A DNA stretch of 64,000 nt, from NCBI GenBank assembly GCA_036898135.1, contig CM072525.1, positions 23,711,992 to 23,775,991 of the forward strand, given 5' to 3'. Shown piece by piece: positions 34,246 through 45,760 of this stretch. Each line of letters begins with the position of its first letter. Position 1 is the stretch's first letter. Made by a program: the position numbers and the translations under genes. Source of the stretch: Oncomelania hupensis. Its lineage: Eukaryota > Mollusca > Gastropoda > Littorinimorpha > Pomatiopsidae. Under the pieces are notes generated by a model that was not told the DNA's origin, searched no databases, and saw nothing but the letters and a program-made list of their open reading frames with translations.

Positions 34246-34997
34246 GCATTATGTTAGTTTGAAAAGTATAAAGTTAAAACAAATTGCTGAAGGACAAAGC
34301 ACATGCTTTTGGTTTGTCAATTTTTTTTCAATCAAATTTTATTATCAATCATCTTGAGTTTTTAAAAGGGATTTGTTTGTATAAACATTATATTTCTCAG
34401 GCGATGTTGGAGAAGAGAATCATGCCATCGATCAGGACAAAGACTGGTGTGAATACTGGCGTCTTCTGTTCCCCAAGGTCACTGTCAAGGACATTGAGGA
34501 CTTTGCCAAAAAGTACAAAGGTGTGTTGGTTTACTTCTTTTTTCGACACGAATATTGCATTTGCTGATTCAGTGCCTGTGCTCTGTTGTAGGAGAGCATC
34601 TGCATTTGTGGTCAATTTTGGTTGCCTATGCTGACTTGCACTTTTTAACACAATATTTCTCCTTCTGTGGTACAAGGTGCTGGGCAAAACAGGATCTAAT
34701 TTAGGCCACCCATGGCGCCAACTTTCTGCTCTATGCACATAGTCTTGACGCAAAACAACTGAGCAATCTTTGGCAACTGAGGGGGAATAGTACCTAGTGC
34801 TTGCTGGATGTGCATGTGTAACTCACTAACTGGCACAGGGTCTGCACTTATTGATTAGTTTTTGTAAAATGAAATGCTAATGATGTTATCTTATTTATAA
34901 GGTTATTACTACTTCATGATGGTTTAAATGAAATTACTTTTTCTAACAGAACTTGAGCAATCAGTAAGGCTATGAATATGATATAATAATAATAATG

Positions 34998-35056
<59 letters not shown>

Positions 35057-38000
35057 TTTTAAAATGTAGTTTTCTGGTACATAGCAACATATTTTAAACA
35101 TCAATTTTTTTAATAATATATCTGCATGTTCACTGGGATTTGGACTGTCATATTAAAGGTAATACTTAATACAATAGTAGTTTGTGATTGATTTCACCTC
35201 ATAAATAATATGTAAAAGAAAACCATTTCCCAAGTTCTGCAAATGAGGAGCCTAAACGGTTCAGAAAGGTGGTTGTTGATGCAGACAAATGAAAAATGGT
35301 CGTAAAGGTAAGAATGGAACCTTAGCTTAGGGCACATTCTTTTATTCTGTAATAGTTCTCAAGGCACTGAAGGCACAGCACTGCCTTTCCCATTCTCAGC
35401 GTCACTCAGTCATGACCCACTTTCAGAGTTTGCCAAGAGCAGCTAACTAGCGTGCCTGACTACCAGGAAACGCTCTTTACTGAATGCATACGCTACATTC
35501 GAGTCACTGGTTTTCCTTAAATATATTATTGGGTTCCTAAAACTAAAACAACAGTGTGGTTCCTTTTATTTAAAAAAAAAGTGCATTGGCTACTGCAACA
35601 GATGTAAGCCGCCAGCACTATAAAGAGACTCTGGTATCCAGGGACAAAGTTTAATTCATTTTGGCGGTTCGGACCAAATATGCCGACAATTTAAAAATAA
35701 CATTTTTCTTGTTGTCAGCACTTACAGCACAGTTGCTAATAAGCATTCCCTTCTGTTAATGTTTAAATGAGAATCGTATCAAACTGTGTACTATGGATCC
35801 TTTATGTAATGTAACCTAAGTAATATTGTGCGGGTGTGTATGTGTGTGTGGTTATATGTATGCACGCGAGGGTACAAATGTTGTGAAGTAATATTGTGCG
35901 GGTGTATGGGGATGTGTGTGTGTGCGTGTGTGTGTGTGATTATATGTATATGCACCCGAGGGTACAAATGTTGTGTATCTGGTACGTTTGTTTGTTAAAA
36001 CGAAGAGCTGAACATTATATTGTAATAACGCAATTGGGTGTGGGTGTGTGTGGGTTTATTTCCATCAATTTTATGTTAATACTCCATTGCTGTCACTGTG
36101 TTTTTTGCCACTATGAAATCCTGTCTTGTCTTGCAAAGCGACAATCCACATTTTTCTTTTTGAGAAGTAAAGAATGCATTGACTTGACTATCGTGTTTGC
36201 AGTCAGTTTGAACATTATTTTCTTGCCAGTAAGTCTATTACATGTGTAAAGTTCATTATGTTGGGAGTTTTGAATACTTATAGTTTAAAAGGACTATGTA
36301 TGTTTTTAAGGCTGACTCCCTGTGTGGGCTGCTGCTGTAGGAAAGGGGAGAGGAGTCCGGACATATTCAATTCAATTCAATTCAAGATTTATTCGCCAAG
36401 TGACATAAATACAGTTATAGTATACATGACACAAAGAATGCTTTAGATCAGCAGCAGGCATGCACATATGTATAGCTAGGCAATGCCAGAGGCGCTGGCT
36501 GCTGCCTGGATCAGTGCAGGTCAGGCCGGGAAGGGAGACTTGGCTTAAACTAAATGGGTGTAGAGTGAGCTGTAGTGGAGGATATAGTGATCAATAGTGT
36601 CGAAAGCTGCTGAGAGATCCAGAAGGGTCAACAAAGAGATTTTACCAGAGTCAGTGGCAGAGAGGAGGTCGTTCACAATGTCAAATCTGCTTACCCGTCC
36701 GTATTTCGCCGTATTTTCCCGATATTTTGACTTCGAGTACGCTGTTACGATCTCTTTATAAAAAAATACAAAAATCTGACCCCCCCCAAAAAAAAAGTAA
36801 AAAAGTGTTTTTTTTTGTTTTTTTAAAAACAAATTTCGGTAAAAAGTACACTTAACCGGAAGCGGAAGCTAAATAATTTGCACCAGAAAACTATAACTCA
36901 TTGAATAGCCTTGTGTTTTTCAAGTGTATACTCCGTAAATAGTTAATTGTCATGGAGAAAAGAATTCATGAAACAACAGTGGACGATTCAGATGTTGAGG
37001 TGGCTAGTTCATCCAAGCGTGTATGTGTGAAACGAAAGCAGACATTTCTGGTTTCTTATTTTTTTTAAATGGCCCTGTTTGGTAGCTGATGAAGACCTGC
37101 TGGTTGGTGATCAGGCAAGGAAAATGCTTGACAGAACCAAAGACTACAACCTAAAATCTGAACGTATTGCAGAGTTCTATGCTTCAGTGCGTGCATACTT
37201 TGAGGAAACTTGCAGCTATCTTCTCCTGAAACTGCCCCTCACTGACCCTTTGCTCCAGCACTGCAGAATCATCTGTCCTTCAGCTCAGTTGACTGCATCT
37301 TCCCAAGATCTACGCTTTTTTATGAAGCGATTCCCTGCACTCTTTCCACCAAATACAACATATGAACAAATCGAGGAGCAATTCTCGGAGTATCAGTCAA
37401 CTGATGTCAAGGGATTGGTGGGCATGCAGGTGGATGAATTTTGGATGCAGGTCAGCAAAAAACACCCTCAGCTTTTGCAACTGTGCCAGTTCATGCTGGG
37501 ACTCTGCACCATCCCACACAGCAGTGCTGCTTGTGAGAGGGTGTTTAGATGCGTATGTAAAACGTGCACTGACAGTAGGTCCAGTATGGGCAAAGATGCT
37601 GTTGAAGCACTGATGGTGAAGTTCAGACCTGAAAGCTCTTTCACAAAAGAAGAACTGCAGCAGCTGAAAAGTGCATACATGCATGATTTGAAAAAAGTAC
37701 AAGTAGATCATTATCACATATTATGTAGATGTGGTGGCCTAACACCTTTGCATTGTTTTTCAATTAAGCACCCTAATTTGTAAACAATAAATTTATTTAA
37801 CAGTGTGTTTTTTCTTGATTTATTTTACGTGTGTAATAAATAATATATGAAAATTTAGCTAAGAGCAAATTAAGGTGAATAATGACAATAAATTTACACA
37901 GTTCTATATTTTTATTTATTTATTATCATTATTTTGGTTCACCTAAAATAACGACAGTTTATATAAATACCGAAAGTCAAAATCTGGTCATGATTTCCAA

Positions 38001-40696
38001 AATCTGGTTTTGAAGTGCCTGGAGTACTGACAAAAAAATTTTGAGGTAGGCAGGTCTACAATGTGAAGAACAGCTGATTCAGTAGAGTGGTCGTGATGGT
38101 AGGCAGACTGGCAATGAGTGGAATGGACAAGTTGTTGGAAGAGAGATGATGGTTGAGCTGTTTTAGGACAACTTTCTCCAGAAGTTGGACTAGTAACTTG
38201 AAATAGTTTATTTACCTAGGAGAGTACCTAGAGCATTTAATGACAAACTGCAGTCATAACAGTGGTGGGTTGGGAAGGGATTGGGATGATTATCCTACAC
38301 TATGTGTGCTTTGACTTGTGAATAGTGATTATGTGATTCAAACTGGATTATTGAACAACAAATTGCGTGGTGTGTTAACAGTCTGTCTTTTTTTTCTTTC
38401 TTTGTGTGCAAGCATTACATGTGTTCAATGCATTCTGACTGGCTTTTTTTTTAACCTGCTTGACTTATTTGTTCTGTGATGTACTGCATCTAGCCTCGCC
38501 TATATTATCATTTTTAATGCATACATTTTAAAAGATTATATAATACGAATACGAATACGAATACGAATCTTTATTGTCCATAGTTAAAATACAATAACAT
38601 GGAAATTTGTCTTTAGTAGCACAAAGACTAAGACAGAAAGATTAAAAACTAAAAGAAATATTAACAGTTTTTGTTATATAAAACATTAATTAAGACAATC
38701 AGATCATACGCATGACAAAGAGCTGACTTCATTGCACAACTCACATCATATTACATTACATAAAACATTAATTAAGACAATCATACGCATGACAAATAGC
38801 TGACTTCATTGCACAACTCACATCATATTACATTACATCATCACAGTACACAGAAGACAAATGTAGCCATTGTAGGTAACTGGGGGTATTACAGTTTGCT
38901 TAAATTTAAGATGCGGATTGCACTTGGTACATAAGAGTGGCCATACAAGTTTCTTTTCCAGGCCGGGGTTCTAAACCTCCGACCTGAGGGCAACAGTTCA
39001 AATGATCTACACATGGGATGACTGTTATCAGACATGATCTTCCTAGCTTTACTTTTTACCAAATCTTTATATATTTCTGTTATTGGCTTTTGTGTCTTTC
39101 CTATCACTCTGCTAGCTAGGTTTACAATGCGGTTGAGTCTGATCCTGTCTCTAACGCCAAGATTTCCGAACCAGGTAACAATGTTGAAGCATAGAATACT
39201 TTCTACTAGAGATCTGTAAACTATTTCTAAGATATGTACATTGACCCCAAAATTTTTCAACTTTCTTACTAGATATATCCTTTGATTGGCCTTTTTGCAA
39301 ATAAAACCAACATGATCACTGAACTTCAAGTTCTTGTCTAAAACCGTCCCTAAATACTTAAAAGTTTCAACCTGTTCTACATTTTCAGATGCAATTTTCA
39401 GGGGGCGAAGCAGGGCAGGATCTCTCGCACGGTGTTCTTCAAAGCAAATTTCTTTAGTTTTAGTTACGTTTAGCTTATAAAGACCTTTTTAACCAAACCA
39501 AGTTTATTAGGGTAAAGGTTATTATATAGCAAGTGCTTTTTTTTAAAAAGTGGTGAAAACTCTACGTAAGGAGGGAATGCTTTGTACTTTATGAGGGAAG
39601 TAGGTCAGCCTAAAGTGTAACAATGGGAAAGTGTTAAGTAATGGAGCCAGAACTACGAGTAAACCAAACCTATCCTATCACATTACCGGACCCTACTCTA
39701 TTTCTCCCCCTATGTTGCAGTCGATTCATTTGTTAATTTCCTTACCATTCAGGTTCAGCTGATGAGCTTGAAGACCTGAAAACGTCGTACTTGGAAGCTG
39801 AAGGCGATATGGACATCATCATGGACAGTGTCTTATGCTCCACGGCTGAAGATGAAGCGAGGTTCACCCAGATTCTGAAAGATCTCATCGCTGAAAAGGA
39901 ATTGCCCGATTTCAAAGCCTTCACCAAAGAGTCCAAAAAGAAGAAGACTGCTAGGCAAAAAAGAGTGTGTTTTCCATGATGTTGATTGTGGTTTTGGTGT
40001 GTGAGTGCCTAAGTGTCTGGTATGGATTTGGAGGGTGTGTTGCTGTGGATGTATTTGTTAGCGTGCATGGAGCTGAAAGGTGGTGGTCGTTTTTAGACAA
40101 GACAAAAGAATGCAATGCAATACTTCTCGGTAGGAGTCTTTTTTCGTCTTTAAAGTGTAGGAGTTTGTTAGTTCCATGGTTTAGATGAGTTTATGAATAT
40201 TTCGGTTATAAAGGTTTTGCAAGAACTTTTAATCTTTTCAATAATGAGTTGAGGACTCGTCTGAGGAGGTCTTTGCCAGCCATTTAGGTTGACCCCTAGG
40301 GTTGGAATGAAGTACTGCTTGACCATTACTTGCCATTGGTGTTGGGGTGGGGAAATGTACTTGTGTTGGGATATAGCTGTTTACTATGATTATAAAAATT
40401 GGCTGAATGTGTAATTGATGGTCTTCTGTAAGTTTGAATATCACAGTTGTCTTGATTTTAAAAAAAAAAATAAATAAAATTCACTTTTCCTTTAATTGCA
40501 GGCAGCAGAGGAGGCAGAAGAAGCAGAAGAAGCAGAAAAGGAAGCCAGGAAACTGAAGCTGGATGAAGGTGAGGATTCACTGAAGGCACTCATCCAGAAA
40601 CGTGGCAAGACACGAGATGAACAAGCTGACAGCTTCTTTGCTGGTCTGGAAGCCAAGTATTGTCAGCCACAGAAGGGCAAGAAAAAGAAGAAGTAG
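32003..40696 (+). CDS. DNAJC9: DNAJC9, J-domain protein and histone H3-H4 co-chaperone, 5 exons
   Basis: DNAJC9 recruits HSP70 to histones H3-H4 through its J domain and a C-terminal helical region. Exons: 32003-32138, 33774-33926, 34401-34520, 39753-39964 and 40502-40696. They total 816 nt in phase, 271 residues (human 260). Visible parts: basic N-terminus; J domain from about residue 28 ([18 protein letters not shown]), with HPD in LAVHPDRTT and helix [25 protein letters not shown]; then [21 protein letters not shown]; then the conserved [20 protein letters not shown]...[14 protein letters not shown]. The Glu/Ala/Lys stretch [19 protein letters not shown] and EAKYC precede a terminal Lys cluster. 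The exon 4 donor is GTGTGT, weaker than the others. Intron 3 is 5.2 kb and packed with transposons. Confidence 0.97.
32845..33700. mobile_element. AT-rich inverted-repeat element built of TAATTGTAATTATCA units, holding a SINE
   Basis: The left end (TAGCGCCAACACCTGATAAT near 32859) is inverted relative to right ends near 33095-33112 and 33680-33697 (ATTATCAGGTTTTGGCG). The interior is a loose array of TGATAATTGTAATTATC words in both orientations. The layout fits a MITE that duplicated or expanded internally. No ORF; DNAJC9 intron 1. Confidence 0.6.
33484..33657 (+). mobile_element. tRNA-derived SINE
   Basis: The head resembles a tRNA with A box TAGCTCAGTGGTCAGAGC (about 33495) and B box GGTTCGAATCC (about 33547). 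A body follows with GCCAGCGCCTTGAGAAGCTC and CGCTATATAAGAGAAAT. The acceptor stem does not pair and a body is attached, so it is a SINE rather than a tRNA gene. The tail domain matches the element at 10880-11182. Confidence 0.85.
34170..34247. repeat. (AAT)n microsatellite in DNAJC9 intron 2
   Basis: About 24 AAT units. A second similar tract at about 34983-35055 lies in intron 3. Confidence 0.96.
35821..35965. repeat. About 65-bp tandem duplication with GT repeats
   Basis: Two copies share TAATATTGTGCGGGTGT, a GT tract, TATATGTATG/ATGCAC and GAGGGTACAAATGTTGTG. DNAJC9 intron 3. The surrounding 34521-36360 shows no exon. Confidence 0.85.
36366..38180 (-). mobile_element. LINE fragment (RT domain), split by a hAT insertion
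   Basis: On the minus strand the right piece (about 38180-38065) reads [17 protein letters not shown] and, after a frame change, [11 protein letters not shown]. The left piece (36675-36540) continues [20 protein letters not shown] then SAAFDTIDH, which contains the catalytic Asp of RT motif A. Together they form one reverse-transcriptase stretch interrupted exactly at the hAT 36683-38057. The 3' end at 36366 carries (TTGAA)n. Sequence after DTIDH is internally deleted. CR1/L2/Jockey-type RT by its motifs. Confidence 0.8.
36683..38057 (+). mobile_element. hAT transposon relic, C-terminal transposase half (hATC dimerisation domain)
   Basis: Ends CAAATCTGCTTACC and GGTAGGCAGGTCT are imperfect inverted repeats, flanked by ACAATGT at 36676-36682 and 38058-38064. 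A start-like piece ([17 protein letters not shown], 36953) is followed by a stop. An open frame of 234 codons (37079-37783) then holds the hAT C-terminal domain with [13 protein letters not shown] and [15 protein letters not shown]. The N-terminal finger and most of the catalytic core are missing. Terminal sequence (CGTATTTCGCCGTATTTT) resembles the relic at 25951-27121, so the two are related. Confidence 0.88.
38541..39490 (-). mobile_element. LINE 3' fragment, C-terminal part of RT ORF, nearly intact frame
   Basis: About 200 codons are open on the minus strand from about 39474 to 38889: [11 protein letters not shown], then [20 protein letters not shown] (RT thumb region), then [20 protein letters not shown] and [11 protein letters not shown] before the stop. 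The 3' end after ACAATAAAGATTCGTATTCG is a (ATTCGT)n tail. This C-terminal text is typical of CR1/L2/Rex-type elements. The long open frame suggests a fairly young insertion. DNAJC9 intron 3. Confidence 0.87.
38690..38850. repeat. About 80-bp tandem duplication in the LINE 3' UTR
   Basis: Two copies share CATACGCATGACAAA, AGCTGACTTCATTGCACAAC and ACATCATATTACATTACAT, with minor differences. They lie between the LINE stop codon and its tail. Confidence 0.85.
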
Positions 40697-42040
40697 ACTT
40701 GCAATGTAAAGCTGCACATCTATAATTATTGTGGCCAAAATCAGGCTTGAATTGGTGACACATTTTGCTTGTAAGTATAAGGTTTACATTTTCAACATTT
40801 GCCCAAAGCCGTGGAAGTGCATGGGGATATTTTTTTTTATTCTCGAAGGATGATAAAGTTGAGCAAAAATCATTTAATTCATGAAAGAAATTGTGTAGTT
40901 GATTCATTAGCAAAAGTCAGTCGTAAATCCACTTTAAAATCTCTGGTGTGTGAGAAGTACAAATCTTTTAATTGTTCAGATTCATTTATTTGTGTTGTCC
41001 GAGAAAGAAATTTATACTGGGTTATTGTAAACGTGCAGTGTATCTTTGTTGAAAATTGCTTATGACTGCGAGTGAGTGTGTATGTGTGCACGTGCGTGGG
41101 TGTGTGCATGCGAGTTAACTTACAGAGTAAGCAAAACTTTCATTATTGACAAGTGTTAATTTCCATTTTAGCCGAGTTTGTTTACATTTACTGTTTCAGT
41201 TTTTGCTCCCAGTGTCACAAGTGCACTACATTATGTATTGTCACTTTATGTTCAAACTTGTTATACTGACTTGCACTGTTTCAGTTCACTAAATTTTTTA
41301 TTAACATATTGAAGTTGGCTTTCCTGTTTAATTGGAACCTGAATTAATTTATTTTTAACACTTGCATGTATGTCAAAAGTTTTTGGAATGTACTCTGAAC
41401 ATGTATTGAAAAAGTTGCTAATATTGACAGGTTATTTCATTAAACTATGTTAAACTTCGAACCAAAAGTGTTAGTTTTTATGTTGTATGCTTGAAACTTA
41501 TTGAACTTAAGTTTGCAAACTAATCAGAATGTTGTATTTATTAGCTCAGGGTGAATCAAAAATGCTGTTGCTTGGCAGTGCAAGGAAATCACTCTAAAAA
41601 CAAGTAAACAAAACTAAAACACTTCAAATTTCAACTTTTTTTGTAATTTCTCGCTCAGACCTAGAACACAAAAGCAAAAACAATTTCAGAATGTGTTGCA
41701 CAGAGATTGCAATTCAACAACATTAAGAAAGATCTACTACCATCATACAAAATTCTTCTTTCATCAAAATGCATGATCAATAACTTAATATAGTCAAAAA
41801 TGCCATTATAAACCTAGTATAAACTAAATGCTATTCTAGTATTGAGTACAGCTACAGGAAGAAACTGCTTCCAATTTCAATCTTTTATTCTATATTTACT
41901 GCATACATTTCTAGGTTTATTAACATGTGATGGCAAGAAAATATTACAATACTAGTAAATTTATACTATCAGGCACATGTTAAAAAATTTTGCTGGAAGA
42001 AACTGTTAAGCCTTACAAGAGTGCTTCATCATTCTATTCT
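40697..42040. other. DNAJC9 3' UTR and flank
   Basis: AT-rich, with GT-rich sequence near 41070-41115. It probably holds the 3' UTR; a TTAATT...CATTAAACTATGTTAAAC stretch near 41440 could be near the end. No further exon or repeat recognised. Confidence 0.4.
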
Positions 42041-42473
42041 CAGGGCTTCCAATCTTCCGCCGTTCAGCGAATTTCCGCCATAAAAAAAAAATTTCAGCCG
42101 AAAAATTTTAAAGTTCCGCCGTAGAAAACTGCCGAGGTAAAAATTTCATAGGGGCTCCAAAATATCCGTAACACAGTCTCAGTTTGGTTGATCTGTAATT
42201 GGCTGGTTTCGAAGACTGGAAACGGATCATCGTTCTGTTTGCGAATAGGCAAAAATGGCGGGTCGAATTTTTGTTCAACGCGGCCAAAAGTTTGACGATG
42301 TTTCTTGCAAAAACAAGTGGAGATGGGACTGGATGGAGGTGGAGGTAGAAGAAGAAAAATTGAGTCAACATATCCGAAAGATTCCACGTTTCGGACACGC
42401 GTTTTGCGTCTTGTGCTCGAACGAAATCAATTACGGATCAAAGCACAGTAGCCTACTTTATGTCGTGCGATGA
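42041..42473 (+). mobile_element. 5' part of a hAT-like element with a zinc-finger start ORF
   Basis: It begins CAGGGCTTCCAATCTTCCGC, similar to the terminal CAGGGCTTGTAAT of the MITE at 61135-61389. A 72-codon ORF (42255-42473) starts MAGRIFVQRGQKFDD and contains KWRWDWMEVEV, then FCVLCSNEINYGSKHSS, a BED-like finger pattern seen at the N-terminus of some animal hAT transposases. The closing histidines and the rest of the transposase are absent, and no right end was found. Confidence 0.6.
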
Positions 42474-42702
42474 GCATGGATCTGTGTACATACATTTGTG
42501 TTTGCAACCTTATCTTTTCCTGCCGACTAGAAAAACATTTTTAAAAAGCGAAAATTTAGACTTGTTTCACTGCCAAATGCCTTTCCTACTACTGATGGCC
42601 TAAAAGGTGCAAAACCATTTTTCATCACCATAACTGTGTATGCATTTGACCATAATTTTTTGTAAAAGCAGAACTAGTAGGAGTAGTTTAATATTATGAA
42701 CA

Positions 42703-43265
42703 TTGATTGATTGATTGATTGATTTATTGTTGCTTTAGGTCCAGCGGACTCTTCCGAGCCAAATCAGGACCGGACAACCCCCGATCCGCATAAAAGATCT
42801 GCCGAAACAACCCCAGTGGGAAAATTGAATGCCCTCCACCGGCCAGTCACTTTACAATAAAGACATCCCACGCGGGGGACGGCTGAGGGTTGACCTCAAC
42901 TACGCGAACACCCCGGTTACAAAAACAAAATAGAATACAAACATCATTATAAATCATCAACCAAACACATACATATAAAATGCCTATAGTGCTAAACAGT
43001 ACATTCATAGGAAGCCCTAGTGACCACCCGGCAGAAAGCGTCCAACACTCCCAAGCTGATCCAACAGACCTCATACACAAACAAGGAGTCTTGTCCAGGA
43101 AGAGTTTTCAAGAAAAAAGGTAGGTCATTGATCTAGCGAAGAAGAAGATAGTATAGCAGAGTGGAGGACAGAGCAAGAATAGGAAAGAGTAAATGAGGAA
43201 GATAGCGACAGTGGGAATTTAAAGCACTAAATTTCCATAAAGTGGGGATACTATTTATATATATT
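42703..43265 (-). mobile_element. Non-coding dispersed repeat family, copy B
   Basis: Reverse orientation to copy A. Its 3' end (GGTCCAGCGGACTCTTCCGA on the plus strand) is followed outward by (TTGA)n. It carries the same blocks as the other copies: GATCCGCATAAAAGATC, AACAAAATAGAATACAAACA, CAAGCTGATCCAACAGACC and GTGGGGATACTATTTAT. No long ORF. Confidence 0.8.
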
Positions 43266-44994
43266 ATGAACATTCTATGTAACACTAACAGAGTAGACCA
43301 TGAGTGACTTGCTAGTGAGGATTGTATTCTGTATTGTATTCTGAATTCATTGTGGTTTTACTAAGTCAGCTGCACAAGAAAAATATCTTCTAATTGCAGA
43401 TTTTGGTAAGTCACTTTTTGCTGAACATTCCTTTTTTTTTCTTCAGTTTTTGCTTTTAAGATATGAAGCAATTAAGATTGTTAAAATGTGGTAAATTCCA
43501 TTTTTGCCTTAATTATTCTCTATTCATGTGAGACCTTACATCAAACCTTTTGTAAATCACTTATTTTCTTTCTTCTACTTCACTCTCACTAAAAGTCTCA
43601 CTAATAAAATTGTTTCTTTTATAGCAGACAGTGTTGTGACAGTGTTTGGGGTCGTGACCTCGTCACTCGGTCATTTTCCTCCTTTTTTATCTCAGACCAT
43701 TGGAAGCCCTGTATTCTGTAGCATGCATGATATATTTTAGAAGAAAAAACAATTGCCTTCCTATTAACAAATAAAACTGCTTTAACAGTTGTTTCCTTCT
43801 GAACTATAACATAACAGTTGACCATGTAGCTGTAATTATTCCCTGTTTACAATGTCATGCTTCATACACACACACACACACACACACACCTACACACACA
43901 CACACATAATGTTCTACATGCTCTTTGATACTTGGCAAACTGTAATGCTGACATACATTGCCTCCAAATCAAATCGGAACTACCCAACACAAATACCCAT
44001 GTCAATTCTTCATGAACAAACAGCTGTGATTTGAACTAATGGTACATCTTACCTTGATCACTGTGCTGCTTATTGCTATATGTTACATACATTCAAACCA
44101 AACAATACTAATAAATACACCATTTAATACCCATGGAATAGCTAAGGTATTTTTCACATTTCTGATTGATGAAGGTAATAAATAATAATGAGAATTAATA
44201 AAATGTATGATCATATCTCCTGGACCTGCTCAATTAAATTAATTGTTGAGATTCCTCATCTTCATAGTTCATTCTTTTTGTACTTCCAACTTCTCGAGTG
44301 TGAAAATAAAAATTCTCAAATTTTTATGCATCCACACTTGTAGCACTGGAAGCACCACATTCTTAGTATACTTGACACATCCTCACAGTCACACATATAC
44401 CTTCTTATGCAAAAACAATCTTCTCAAATGATAAATAACACACAGCGTGATTAACACTACAAAATTGACTAGACAAAATGTTCATGATGTAAACAGATGA
44501 AAATAAATCGTTGAATGCCCACACTTGAACACAAACTCAAAAAAAAAAAAAAAAAAAAAGATTTGTATTATAACAGAGAACATATTTAAATTCTCTGATT
44601 ATACTTTATTTTAGAGAAGAAAAACATTGAATGACTTGGAAAACAAATGGCAAAGCACTTGCATATGACTTCAATGGTAAACAGCAGCATATTTTCTAAA
44701 ATCTCTCTCCCCAATCCCCACCCTCCTCTCTATCTCTCTCACACACACACATGCACCCTTTGCATATTGTCATCATGTTTCCCTTCTTTCATTTATTCCT
44801 TGTCCCCCCAACTCTTCATAGATACCCGTACAACGCAAAACAGTTTGACTACATACATCAACATTCATCACTTTTCTCATTGGAACTTTACATATTTTTA
44901 ACTATACAATTCTCCAAAACAAACCACACACACTGCATAGCTGAGACTCGCCAAGGCTAATGTTCCCCTCTCAACTAGTACTCTACTAGTGACA
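43266..44994. other. Intergenic sequence without recognised gene
   Basis: It holds a (CA)n tract at about 43865-43910, a poly-A at 44541-44560 and a CA/CT-rich stretch near 44730-44755. Short open frames lack recognisable domains. Confidence 0.6.
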
Positions 44995-45760
44995 TTACAT
45001 TACATAATTATTGCTTTAGGTCCAGCGGACTCTTCCGAGCCAAATCATGACCGGACAACCCCTGATCCGCATAAAAGATCAGCTGAAACGATCCTAGTGG
45101 TAAAACTGAAAGCTCTTCACCAGCCAGTCACTTTACAATAAAAACATCCCACACAGGGAGCGCTGAGGCTGTACTCTAATTTATCGAACCCCGTTTACAA
45201 AAACAAAATAGAATACAAACATCATTATAAATTATCAACAAAACACATACATAGAAAATGCATACATTGCTAAATAATAACATCATAGGAAGCCCTAGTG
45301 ACCACCTGGCAGAAAGCATCCAATATTCCCAAGCTGATCCAACAGACCTCATATACAAATAAGGAGTCTTGTCCCGGAAGAGTTTTCAAGAAAAAAGGTA
45401 GATGACTGGTCTAGCGAAGAAGACGATAGTATAGCAGATTGATAGAACAGAGCAGGAATGAGAAAGACAGCGACAGTGAGAATTTAAAGCATTAAATTTC
45501 CAGAAAATGGGGATACTATTTATACTACTGAAACCCCCGGCACCCCAACAAGGTGGGGGGGGGGGGGTGTCTACTAGTGACAAAGCCGAAGGTAAGCCTC
45601 AGATGGGTCTCAGCTACGCAATGTGGCACACACCCACACTGATGGGTATAGCTGACTAGAAAGAAATGGCAGTGAGAAAAGGAGGATACTACATATGCAA
45701 TGAAAAAATGTGTACAGAACCAACCAGCCTGGCCCTTGTCATCTAGGCTAGGCATGCGTA
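44995..45760 (-). mobile_element. Non-coding dispersed repeat family, longest copy (C)
   Basis: The same 3' end is preceded here by (TACAT)n, and all internal blocks of copies A and B are present. It extends further at its 5' side beyond a G-run (45553-45567) through GACAAAGCCGAAGGTAAGCC to GCCTGGCCCTTGTCATCTAG. The 5' parts missing in A and B are consistent with 5' truncation, as in retroposition. Confidence 0.75.
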
